Of a DNA stretch of 64,000 bases, positions 56,444-64,000 are shown in pieces. A program made the translations under genes and the position numbers. The DNA is from Chelativorans intermedius. Lineage in GTDB: Bacteria > Pseudomonadota > Alphaproteobacteria > Rhizobiales > Rhizobiaceae. Under the pieces are notes generated by a model that saw only the letters and a program-made list of their open reading frames with translations, made no database searches and was not told the DNA's origin. The first letter of the stretch is position 1. Every line of letters starts with the position of its first letter. The stretch covers positions 1-64,000 of the forward strand of contig NZ_JAODNW010000017.1 in assembly GCF_025398255.1 (NCBI RefSeq), in the 5' to 3' direction.

Positions 56444-57556
56444 ATGGCAACGCGCAAGCTCCTCCTTCTTCCCGGCGACGGCATCGGCCCCGAGGCGATG
56501 GCCGAGGTCTCCAAGCTCATCGCGGTGATGAACGCGGAATTCGACGCCGGCTTCGAGACGGAGTCAGGCCTTGTCGGCGGCGCGGCCTATGACGCGCACG
56601 GCCAGGCCATTTCGGATGCCGATATGGAGCGCGCGCTCGCCGCCGATGCGGTGCTGTTCGGCGCCGTCGGCGGGCCGAAATGGGACGGCGTGCCCTATGA
56701 GGTGCGCCCCGAGGCCGGGCTGCTGCGCCTGCGCAAGGAGCTGGAGCTGTTCGCCAATCTGCGCCCGGCCATCTGCTATCCGGCGCTGGCCGCCTCTTCC
56801 TCGCTGAAGAAGGAGCTGGTGGAAGGGCTCGACATCCTGATCGTGCGGGAGCTGACGGGCGGCGTCTATTTCGGCGAGCCGAAGGAGATTGTCGATCTCG
56901 GCAACGGCCAGAAGCGCGCGGTGGACACCCAGGTCTACGACACCTTCGAGATCGAGCGCATTGCCGGCGTCGCCTTCGAGCTTGCGCGCACGCGGCGCAA
57001 CAAGGTCTGCTCGATGGAAAAGCACAATGTGATGAAGTCGGGCGTGCTCTGGAAGGAGGTGGTGGCCGCCACCCACCAGGCCAAATATGCCGATGTCGAG
57101 CTCACGCACATGCTGGCCGATGCCGGCGGCATGCAGCTCGTGCGGCAGCCCAAGCAGTTCGATGTCATCGTCACCGACAATCTGTTCGGCGACATGCTTT
57201 CCGACGTGGCGGCGATGCTGACGGGCTCGCTCGGCATGCTGCCGTCGGCCTCGCTCGGCGCGCCGGACCCGGCGACCGGCAAGCGCAGGGCGCTCTACGA
57301 GCCGGTGCACGGTTCGGCGCCGGACATTGCGGGCCAGGGGATCGCCAATCCCATCGCCATGATCGCCTCCTTCGCCATGTGCCTGCGCTACTCCTTCAAC
57401 ATGATCGAGGAGGCCGATCGCCTGGAAGGGGCGATCGCCGCGGTCCTTGAGGATGGCCTGCGCACCCGCGACATCCTTTCCGAAGGCGGCCGGGAGGTCA
57501 GCACCAGCGCCATGGGAAGCGCCATCGTGGAGAAGTTCCGCGCGCTCGCGGCCTGA
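56444..57556 (+). CDS. leuB: 3-isopropylmalate dehydrogenase
   Basis: LeuB oxidises and decarboxylates isopropylmalate in leucine synthesis. This 370-aa enzyme has [71 protein letters not shown], and [17 protein letters not shown] with metal-binding Asp residues and [12 protein letters not shown]. Confidence 0.97.
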   Translation: MATRKLLLLPGDGIGPEAMAEVSKLIAVMNAEFDAGFETESGLVGGAAYDAHGQAISDADMERALAADAVLFGAVGGPKWDGVPYEVRPEAGLLRLRKELELFANLRPAICYPALAASSSLKKELVEGLDILIVRELTGGVYFGEPKEIVDLGNGQKRAVDTQVYDTFEIERIAGVAFELARTRRNKVCSMEKHNVMKSGVLWKEVVAATHQAKYADVELTHMLADAGGMQLVRQPKQFDVIVTDNLFGDMLSDVAAMLTGSLGMLPSASLGAPDPATGKRRALYEPVHGSAPDIAGQGIANPIAMIASFAMCLRYSFNMIEEADRLEGAIAAVLEDGLRTRDILSEGGREVSTSAMGSAIVEKFRALAA

Positions 57557-57589
57557 GCCCGGCACAGGCGGTTTTCAGACAAAGGCGAT

Positions 57590-58051
57590 TCAGCGCCCGG
57601 CGAGCAGTGCTGCAAGCCAGATCGAAAGCGAAAACGCTGCGCCGAGCTTCAGCCCGGCGCCGATCTCGCCTTCGGTCGTTGCCTGGCGCCAGCCGGCGCT
57701 GCAGCGCACCGCAAGCGCATTGGCCGTGCCAAGGGCCACGAGGGAGACCTTGGCGAGGAAGGCGGGGTTGGCGGCATATTCCAGCGGCTGTACCGAGAAC
57801 AAGAGAAAGCCCGTCACCGCGGCAAGCAGCAGACCGAAGGCGGAGACCGCCGCCATCGCCCGCAGAAAGGGGGCGGCGGCGAGGCGAGGAAACAGGCCCA
57901 GAATCCTCAGATCGGCCGGCAGGATGGCGCCGATGAGAAGCGCCAGGGCCAGGATATGGGCCGCGTTGACCAGCGGATAGACATAGAGCGAACGGCGCAG
58001 CAGCGCCGCCACCGGCCAGTCGCCGAGCGCCTGCAGCCACTCCACCGGCAT
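57590..58051 (-). CDS. DUF6644-like small membrane protein
   Basis: This 153-aa protein has about four membrane segments (ILALALLIGAILPADLRILG, AVSAFGLLLAAVTGFLLFSV, FLAKVSLVALGTANALAV, AAFSLSIWLAALLAGR). The start WLQALGDWPVAALLRRSLYV resembles DUF6644 proteins; role unknown. It starts 6 bp after the next gene upstream and is cotranscribed with it. Confidence 0.75.
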   Translation of the reverse strand: MPVEWLQALGDWPVAALLRRSLYVYPLVNAAHILALALLIGAILPADLRILGLFPRLAAAPFLRAMAAVSAFGLLLAAVTGFLLFSVQPLEYAANPAFLAKVSLVALGTANALAVRCSAGWRQATTEGEIGAGLKLGAAFSLSIWLAALLAGR

Positions 58052-58057
58052 GGCCGC

Positions 58058-58450
58058 TCAGTGGCCCGGCACTCGGGCCGGATAGACGTCATAGGTGTTG
58101 CCGCCGACGATGACGCGCGCCGCCTTCATGCTGAGCGTCGAGGGATCGCGCGAGCGGAAGCCGATGCACGTGACGGCCTCGCCGATCTCGGCCGCGTTTT
58201 CGTCGAACCCGGCCCGCAGGCTGCGCGCCAGGGGCGCCAGATCGACATGCCACACGCCTTCCGCGGTCCGCACCTGCAGGGTAACATGCGGGTTGCCGAC
58301 ATAGATTTCCTCGATCGTGCCGGTCAGCTCGAAGGGTTCGTCCTCGGTCCACGCCCAGCCATGGTGGGCGAGCGCCGGTGGTGCCGCACCCGCGGCAAGG
58401 CCCGCTGCCAGGGCAAGGACGCAAAGCGCCGACTGTCTTCCAGACCTCAT
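58058..58450 (-). CDS. DUF6152 secreted protein
   Basis: This 130-aa protein has a signal peptide (LCVLALAAGLAAGAAPPALAHH) followed by the conserved HHGWAW and NPHVTLQV of DUF6152, a periplasmic beta-rich family with unknown role, often next to DUF6644 membrane proteins. The His-His pair right after the signal suggests a metal site. Confidence 0.85.
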   Translation of the reverse strand: MRSGRQSALCVLALAAGLAAGAAPPALAHHGWAWTEDEPFELTGTIEEIYVGNPHVTLQVRTAEGVWHVDLAPLARSLRAGFDENAAEIGEAVTCIGFRSRDPSTLSMKAARVIVGGNTYDVYPARVPGH

Positions 58451-58604
58451 GGCCGTCTCCCGATCTCGTCCCGCCGGCGGCCAGCCTATGACGGGTCGGC
58501 GCATGGCCAAAATCACGTTCCGGCGAGCAGCCGGCCAAGGATACAATTGACTCCGCGACAATTCAGCGTAAAACGCTCACGCGGAAACGGAGACTGGACG
58601 GCTC

Positions 58605-58721
58605 ATGCGCGCTCTTTCATCTGCGCACCTCATTGCCAGCCTGAATCGTGCCGCCGGAAACGGCGGCGCCGGTTTCGCTCTTGCCAAATCGACGGCCAAA
58701 ACGACCGCCAAGACGGTCTGA
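58605..58721 (+). CDS. 38-aa ORF upstream of asd, hypothetical
   Basis: A small ORF (MRALSSAHLIASLNRAAGNG…, ending KTTAKTV) lies between the DUF6152 promoter and asd. The upstream GGAG is 12 nt away, rather far. It could be an upstream peptide of asd; the only support is position. Confidence 0.25.
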   Translation: MRALSSAHLIASLNRAAGNGGAGFALAKSTAKTTAKTV

Positions 58722-58829
58722 TCTTCCTTGGCCCGCTCGCTCTCTCCCCGAGCCAGGCCGGGGAGGCAAAGCCCGCGTGGCCGGCGGGCCTCAGCAGAAG
58801 CCAAGCGGAGAGAGACAGGAGTTCACCCC

Positions 58830-59864
58830 ATGGGTTTCAAGATAGCCGTTGCCGGCGCCACCGGAAATGTCGGCCGGGAAATGCTCAACATTCTTGAGGA
58901 GCGCGGCTTTCCCGCCGACGAGGTGGTGCCGCTTGCCTCGCGCCGCTCCGTCGGCACGGAGGTCTCCTATGGCGACAGGACGCTGAAGGTGAAGGCGCTC
59001 GACACCTATGACTTCTCCGACACGGATCTCTGCCTGATGTCGGCGGGCGGCTCCATCTCCAAGGAGTTCGCGCCGAAGATCGGCGCTCAGGGCTGTGTGG
59101 TCATCGACAATTCCTCCGCCTGGCGCTACGACCAGGACGTTCCCCTGATCGTGCCGGAGGTCAACCCCGATGCGGTGGAAGGCTTTTCCCGCAAGAACAT
59201 CATCGCCAATCCCAACTGCTCCACCGCGCAGCTCGTGGTGGCGCTGAAGCCGCTGCACGACAAGGCGCGCATCAAGCGCGTGGTCGTTTCCACCTATCAG
59301 TCGGTCTCCGGCGCCGGCAAGGAGGGCATGGACGAGCTTTTCGAACAGACGCGCGCCGTCTTCGTGGCCGATCCGATCTCCAACAGGAAGTTCACCAAGC
59401 GCATCGCCTTCAACTGCATTCCCCACATCGACGTCTTCATGGAGGACGGATACACCAAGGAGGAATGGAAGATGGTGGCCGAAACCAAGAAGATGCTCGA
59501 CCCGAAGATCAAGCTCACGGCCACCTGCGTGCGCGTGCCGGTCTTTATCGGGCATTCGGAGGCGGTCAACCTGGAGTTCGAGCAGCCGATCTCGGCCGAG
59601 GAGGCGCGCGACATCCTGCGCGAGGCGCCGGGTTGCCTGGTCGTCGACAAGCACGAGGATGGCGGCTACGTCACGCCCTACGAGAGCGCCGGCGAGGACG
59701 CCACCTACATCAGCCGCATCCGCGAGGATCCGACCGTGGAGAACGGGCTCGCCATGTGGGTGGTCTCCGACAATCTGCGCAAGGGCGCTGCCCTCAACAC
59801 GGTGCAGATTGCCGAGCTGCTCGTGGCGCGCGGCCTCATCACCCCGAGGAAGCAGGCGGCCTGA
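58830..59864 (+). CDS. asd: Aspartate-semialdehyde dehydrogenase
   Basis: Asd makes aspartate semialdehyde for lysine, threonine, methionine and diaminopimelate. This 344-aa protein carries KIAVAGATGNVGREMLNIL, VIDNSSAWRYD, the catalytic Cys in IIANPNCSTAQLVVAL and STYQSVSGAGKEGMDEL. The ATG at 58830 follows CAGGAG by 7 nt. Confidence 0.97.
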   Translation: MGFKIAVAGATGNVGREMLNILEERGFPADEVVPLASRRSVGTEVSYGDRTLKVKALDTYDFSDTDLCLMSAGGSISKEFAPKIGAQGCVVIDNSSAWRYDQDVPLIVPEVNPDAVEGFSRKNIIANPNCSTAQLVVALKPLHDKARIKRVVVSTYQSVSGAGKEGMDELFEQTRAVFVADPISNRKFTKRIAFNCIPHIDVFMEDGYTKEEWKMVAETKKMLDPKIKLTATCVRVPVFIGHSEAVNLEFEQPISAEEARDILREAPGCLVVDKHEDGGYVTPYESAGEDATYISRIREDPTVENGLAMWVVSDNLRKGAALNTVQIAELLVARGLITPRKQAA

Positions 59865-59935
59865 GGCGCGCCTGCCTTGCACCGGCAGGCCCCGCGGCCT
59901 CGTTTGAAAAGCAAAGCCCGGCAGGGAGGCAAGCC

Positions 59936-60535
59936 ATGGCTGAGGAGGCGCTCGTCGTCGTCGATGTCCAGAACGATTTCTGCCCCGGCGGCGCCCTTGC
60001 CGTCGAGGCAGGCGACGAGGTGGTGCCGGTCATCAACCGCCTCATCCAGCGCTTCGATCATGTGATCCTGACGCAGGATTGGCATCCTGCCGGGCATTCC
60101 AGCTTCGCCTCCTCGCATCCCGGCAGAAGGCCCTTCGAGACAGTCGAAATGCCCTACGGCCCGCAGACGCTCTGGCCGGACCATTGCGTGCAGGGCACGC
60201 CGGGCGCGGCCTTCCATGCGCAGCTCGAATGGACGCGCGCCGAGCTGGTCATCCGCAAGGGGTTCCGCAGGGCGATCGACAGCTACTCGGCCTTTTTCGA
60301 GAACGATCATCGGACTCCCACGGGCCTCACCGGCTATCTGCGCGAGCGCGGCATCGCGAAGGTGACGCTGGCCGGCCTCGCCACGGATTTCTGTGTCGGC
60401 TTCTCGGCGCTCGATGCGCGCCGCCAGGGCTTCGAGGCGACGGTCGTGCTGGAGGGCTGCCGGGGGATCGACATCGACGGTTCCCTGGATGCGATGATGC
60501 AGCGGATGCGCGAGGCCGGCGTGGTGCTGGCATAG
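59936..60535 (+). CDS. pncA: Nicotinamidase
   Basis: PncA hydrolyses nicotinamide to nicotinate for NAD salvage. This 199-aa enzyme has ALVVVDVQNDFCPGGALAV (catalytic Asp), the metal-site TQDWHPAGHSSFASSH, LWPDHCVQGTPGA and the nucleophile Cys in LAGLATDFCVGFSALDA. GGGAGG precedes the ATG. Confidence 0.96.
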   Translation: MAEEALVVVDVQNDFCPGGALAVEAGDEVVPVINRLIQRFDHVILTQDWHPAGHSSFASSHPGRRPFETVEMPYGPQTLWPDHCVQGTPGAAFHAQLEWTRAELVIRKGFRRAIDSYSAFFENDHRTPTGLTGYLRERGIAKVTLAGLATDFCVGFSALDARRQGFEATVVLEGCRGIDIDGSLDAMMQRMREAGVVLA

Positions 60536-60721
60536 GGCGCCGGCGCGCGGGCCGTACCCGACGATTGACTGGGGAGGAAAAACGGGCAAAGTTTGCGCGT
60601 CCCGCGGCAGAAGCGGCGGGACGCTTTTTCCAGGCGGACGGGAGGAGGCTGCCTTTGCTGCGGCACGCTTGGATCGTCCGCGCTCCTTGACACCAACCAG
60701 CTTCGACCGAGGGGCGGTCTC

Positions 60722-62020
60722 TTGAAATATGCAATCGTAGGCACGGGCGCGCGGCATCAGATGTTCCGGCGCGCCATTACCGAAACCTATGGCCACCAGA
60801 ACGCACTGGTGGGCCTGTGTGACACCAATGACAGGCGGCTGGCGCTTTCGGCCGCGGCCGTTCCCGACCAGCGGGGTAACGGCATCCCCACCTACAAGGC
60901 GCCGCAGTTCCTGCTGATGCTGGAGGAGCAGAAGCCAGACAAGGTGGTGGTGACGGTGCCGGACCATCTGCACCACGAATACATCGTTGCCGCCATGCGC
61001 GCAGGCTGCGACGTCATCACGGAAAAGCCCATGACGACGGATCTCGGCCGGCTGAAGGCCATCCTCGACGCGCAGGAGGAGACCGGCCGCTCGATCGCCG
61101 TCACCTTCAACTACCGCTACACGCCGGCGCGCACGCAGATCAAGGACATGCTGCAGGCGGGCGCCATCGGCACCGTCACCGCGGTCGATTTCAGCTGGCA
61201 TCTGGACCGCGTTCACGGGGCCGACTATTTCCGACGCTGGCACCGCTACAAGGACAGGTCCGGTGGCCTTTTGGTGCACAAGTCGACTCACCATTTCGAC
61301 CTGGTCAACTGGTGGCTCGATTCCTCCCCGCGAACGGTCAGCGCGCAGGGCAAGCGTGCCTTCTACCGGCCGCAGACGGCGCGGCATCTGGGCCTTGAGG
61401 ACCGCGGTCCGCGCTGTCACGGCTGCCCGGCGGCGGCGCGCTGCGATTTCCGCCTCGATCTGGCCGCCGACGAGGCGCTCAAGGCGTTGTATCTGGAGGC
61501 GGAGGAGATCGACGGCTACTTCCGCGATCGTTGTGTCTTCGACGACGACATCACCATCGAAGACACGATGCAGGTGCAGGTGGGATATGAAAGCGGCGCA
61601 TCGCTCAACTACACGCTGTGCGCCTACAGCCCCTGGGAGGGACTGGAGGTCCGCTTTCACGGCACCAAGGGGGAGATCGTTCACCGCCATGTGGAGGTTC
61701 ACGGCGTCTTCGGCGGCAAGCGCGAAAGGCCATCCGAGGATGCCATCACCACCGTCCTCCATGAGGCCGGCAAGCCGCCGCAGAAGATCGAGGTGTGGAC
61801 CGGTGAGGGCGACCATGGCGGCGCAGACCCCATCATGCTGGGTTACCTCTTCAGCCCCGACAGCATGGAGGAGGACCGCTACGGCCGCTCATCCACCCAT
61901 GTGGATGGCGCCTGGTCGATCCTCACCGGCATCGCCGCCAACGCCTCCATCGCCAGCGGCGAGACCACCCATGTTGCCCGGATGTTGAGCGAGAGCGGAA
62001 TCGCGCTGCCGCGGCGCTGA
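60722..62020 (+). CDS. Gfo/Idh/MocA family oxidoreductase
   Basis: This 432-aa protein has an N-terminal Rossmann domain (KYAIVGTGARHQMFRRAITE) with EKPMTTDLGRLK, and the C-terminal alpha/beta domain with GGLLVHKSTHHFDLVNWWL. Around residue 230 it has the Cys cluster RCHGCPAAARCDF (C-x2-C-x5-C), not common in the family and possibly a metal site. The start is TTG at 60722, with GAGGGGCGG upstream. Substrate unknown, likely a sugar or inositol. Confidence 0.85.
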   Translation: MKYAIVGTGARHQMFRRAITETYGHQNALVGLCDTNDRRLALSAAAVPDQRGNGIPTYKAPQFLLMLEEQKPDKVVVTVPDHLHHEYIVAAMRAGCDVITEKPMTTDLGRLKAILDAQEETGRSIAVTFNYRYTPARTQIKDMLQAGAIGTVTAVDFSWHLDRVHGADYFRRWHRYKDRSGGLLVHKSTHHFDLVNWWLDSSPRTVSAQGKRAFYRPQTARHLGLEDRGPRCHGCPAAARCDFRLDLAADEALKALYLEAEEIDGYFRDRCVFDDDITIEDTMQVQVGYESGASLNYTLCAYSPWEGLEVRFHGTKGEIVHRHVEVHGVFGGKRERPSEDAITTVLHEAGKPPQKIEVWTGEGDHGGADPIMLGYLFSPDSMEEDRYGRSSTHVDGAWSILTGIAANASIASGETTHVARMLSESGIALPRR

Positions 62021-62072
62021 GGCCGCCTGCCCGCCCCTCGGAAGGGGGGCACAATGCGGCGCCGGGAATCGG

Positions 62073-63866
62073 CTATGCGGGCGAGGGGTTGTCGAGCTGG
62101 CCGCCAAGCCTCTCGCTCCAGCGCAGAAGCCTTGCGGACTCCAGGCGCTCGGCGACGAAGCGCGCGGCCTTGATCTCGGTTTCCGCACCTGCCGGATTGC
62201 CCTGTTCGACCAAGCGCTCGGCCAGCCGCAATCGCACCTCCGCGGCGTTGTAGGCAGCGCCCGCCCTGCTCCACAGATGGCGGGCGATCTCGAGTTGTTC
62301 GATGGCTGCCGCCAGAGTGCCCTCCTGCGCGAAAAGATCCGCCTTCGCCTCGGCGACGACGGCCCGTATCGATGGCGTCGTCCAGCGGCCGGGCTCGCTT
62401 TCGATCTCCCTGATGACGTTCCATGCCCGCGCGTCCATCCCGTTGCGCGCCGCGATGAGCGCCAGATGCGCAAGAAGCAGCCCCCGGCGCTGCAATGTGG
62501 GCCAGGCTCGGCCCACCATGGCGCGCTCCAGCCCCGACAGGGCGGCGGCGCCATTGCCCTTCTCGTGCTGCAGCAGCGCCAGTCCGGGCTGCGGGTCCCA
62601 GCCGACCGCACAGGCGCTCTCATAGGCGCGTTCCGCCTTGTCCAGTTCCCCCTTGATGCGGTGGATGTCGCCCAGCACGCGATAGGCGTCGCCGATCGCC
62701 CAGGGCGCATCGCAGGAGAGCGTCTCCAAGGCACCCGCGATGAGCTGCTCGGCCTGCGCAAGGGTTCCCTGGACGCCCAGGAGTTCGGCGCGGTGAAGCT
62801 GGCACGATCCCGTGAAATTGTGGATGCCGCAATCGCTGCACCACTTCTGATAGCCCAGCGTCCACTGGCTGGCGCGCTCCCAATCGCCGAAATTGCGGCA
62901 CGCCCACAGGATGTTACAGTAGATCGTGCTGCCGGTGACCGGGTCCAGACCGCTCGAAAGCGCAAGGGCCGCGGCATGGTCCTGATCCTCAAGGCCGCTT
63001 TGCGTGTCTCCCAGGCACAGCTTGTAGAAGCCGCGATAGATGAGCCCCAGCGCCTCGATTTCCGCCTCGCCCAGGGAGCGGCCGATTTCATAGGCCTGGT
63101 TGCTGAGTGCCAGCGCGCGCTCGGGTTCGCCGTCCGCCGCGGCGAGGCGGGCCCCCATCCAGCACAGCAATCCGTATTCGCGGTTGTCGCGCTCCTCGCC
63201 GATCAGCTTCGCGGCACGGGCGTGCCATCCCCTGGCGGCCGCCGTTTCGTTGCGCTCCAGGTGGATTTTGGCGATGGAAAGTGCCGCCTTGGCCGCTGCC
63301 CGGTGGTTGCCGCCCATGTCATGGGCGATGGCCGAACGCCTCAGAATGTCGATGGCCATTTCCGGCGTGCCGGCACATTCGAGCGCCAGCGCCCATTGCT
63401 CCAGATCGGCCGCGTTCAACTGGTCCGCCAGATCTGCCTTCTCAAAGGCGGCCGCCGCTTCCGCCCAGCGGCGTTGGCGCATGAGGGAGCGCGCCAGCCC
63501 GGCAGGCCCGATCTTTTCATCCGCCGCTGCCGCGGTTTGGACAGGGGCATCCTCCCTCGCGTCGGTGACGGTTTCGCAGAAGCGGTATCCGATTTTCGGA
63601 AAGCTGCGGATGGCACCATCCATCCCGCCCTCGCGCAGGGCATTGCGGGCCAGGCTGACGAGGCGCTGCAGCGACGCCTCGGTAACGGTGACGCCCGGCC
63701 ACAGGGCGGACATCAGCTCGTCCTTCGTGACGACGCGGTTGTGGTGGCGCAGAAGAAACGTCAGCAGATCGAACACGCGCGGCTGCATCGGCACTTCGAC
63801 GCCCCGGCAATGGAGCGCGCGGCCCTCCTCGCTCAACTCGTAATCGCCAAAGCGAAACGACGCCAT
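62073..63866 (-). CDS. Winged-helix (OmpR-type) regulator with TPR repeats
   Basis: This 597-aa protein begins with a DNA-binding winged helix (YELSEEGRALHCRGVEVPMQ, then VFDLLTFLLRHHNRVVTKDEL and YRFCETV) of OmpR/CadC type, about residues 1-95, followed by about 480 residues of tetratricopeptide-like helical repeats. No adenylate-cyclase or ATPase domain is present. It is a cytosolic regulator sensing an unknown signal, perhaps through the TPR part. It reads away from the right edge of the window. Confidence 0.88.
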   Translation of the reverse strand: MASFRFGDYELSEEGRALHCRGVEVPMQPRVFDLLTFLLRHHNRVVTKDELMSALWPGVTVTEASLQRLVSLARNALREGGMDGAIRSFPKIGYRFCETVTDAREDAPVQTAAAADEKIGPAGLARSLMRQRRWAEAAAAFEKADLADQLNAADLEQWALALECAGTPEMAIDILRRSAIAHDMGGNHRAAAKAALSIAKIHLERNETAAARGWHARAAKLIGEERDNREYGLLCWMGARLAAADGEPERALALSNQAYEIGRSLGEAEIEALGLIYRGFYKLCLGDTQSGLEDQDHAAALALSSGLDPVTGSTIYCNILWACRNFGDWERASQWTLGYQKWCSDCGIHNFTGSCQLHRAELLGVQGTLAQAEQLIAGALETLSCDAPWAIGDAYRVLGDIHRIKGELDKAERAYESACAVGWDPQPGLALLQHEKGNGAAALSGLERAMVGRAWPTLQRRGLLLAHLALIAARNGMDARAWNVIREIESEPGRWTTPSIRAVVAEAKADLFAQEGTLAAAIEQLEIARHLWSRAGAAYNAAEVRLRLAERLVEQGNPAGAETEIKAARFVAERLESARLLRWSERLGGQLDNPSPA

Positions 63867-64000
63867 TCCTCCGCTCCTGACGGGAGTCCCATGCCTTCAG
63901 AATAAAAGCTCAGGAGAAGATCAGCAAACGATCAGCGCGCGATAAGGACTTCGCCTCGCCCCCGGCGCTACGTTCATCCTGCATCGCAACCGCCCTGCCG
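63867..64000. other. Upstream region of the TPR regulator, cut by the window edge
   Basis: No gene is seen. It probably contains the promoter of the leftward regulator; a partial neighbour could lie just beyond the edge. Confidence 0.4.

Overview
The window is a high-GC alphaproteobacterial chromosome segment, most likely from a Hyphomicrobiales (Rhizobiales) member close to the Phyllobacteriaceae. Evidence is the gene order rplU-rpmA-GNAT-obgE-proB-proA-nadD-rsfS-rlmH-envC-ctpA-yibQ-rppH, together with ialB-, DUF1127-, DUF2794- and DUF4164-type genes. The genus cannot be fixed from the sequence alone.

Layout. (1) 72-702: a CRISPR array of ten 36-bp repeats with 30-31-bp spacers. The geometry, and an extended -10 motif at the repeat end, resemble type II-C. 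No cas gene is visible; the window starts 71 bp left of the array. (2) 1035-1124: tRNA-Ser(CGA) on the minus strand. (3) 1085-14246: a 13.1-kb integrative element inserted in the 5' half of that tRNA gene and bounded by 40-bp direct repeats. It carries a tyrosine integrase, a ribbon-helix-helix regulator, an excisionase-type HTH protein, a replication initiator with an iteron origin inside its own gene, several unknown small genes, a Nu1-like small terminase subunit, a phased 21-bp repeat array, three phage tail genes only (gpE with a -1 frameshift product gpE', a tape measure protein and gpX), and a VapBC45-type toxin-antitoxin pair. It has no large terminase, portal, capsid, tail tube, sheath or lysis genes, yet its ORFs are intact and tightly coupled. 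This looks more like a phage satellite than a decayed prophage. Carrying its own tape measure and matching chaperones suggests that it alters or captures the tail of a helper phage; that is inference.

(4) 14526-26057 (+): ribosomal proteins L21 and L27, ribosome assembly (ObgE, RsfS, RlmH), proline synthesis (ProB, ProA), NAD synthesis (NadD), cell-wall and periplasmic maintenance (EnvC-like, CtpA, YibQ-like deacetylase) and RNA 5'-end processing (RppH). (5) 26107-30975 (-): leuC, rplS, DUF4260, trmD, rimM, zapA, DUF4164. The usual rpsP neighbour of rimM is absent, which suggests a rearrangement junction at 30277-30334. (6) 31239-39905 (+): central carbon genes tkt, gap, pgk and class I fba, with a K+/H+ antiporter between gap and pgk, then a small membrane protein and an SDR. 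(7) 40072-46714: mixed functions including DUF1127, a DJ-1 protein, a VOC protein with a WYL regulator behind a palindrome, argG, an IalB-like protein, pterin dehydratase, LMW phosphatase, ThpR and an arylesterase. (8) 46779-55239: YbbA/YbbP-type ABC exporter, BI-1 protein, acetyltransferase, DUF2794, a 22-aa ORF with a full-length Shine-Dalgarno, MltB-type transglycosylase, metallopeptidase, DUF1737 and a CoA-ester lyase. (9) 55351-63866: leuD, RidA, leuB, two small membrane/periplasmic genes, asd, pncA, a Gfo/Idh/MocA oxidoreductase and a large winged-helix TPR regulator.

Leucine synthesis genes leuC and leuD-leuB are 28 kb apart here. Most of the right 50 kb is ordinary core chromosome; the unusual biology is concentrated in the left 14 kb.
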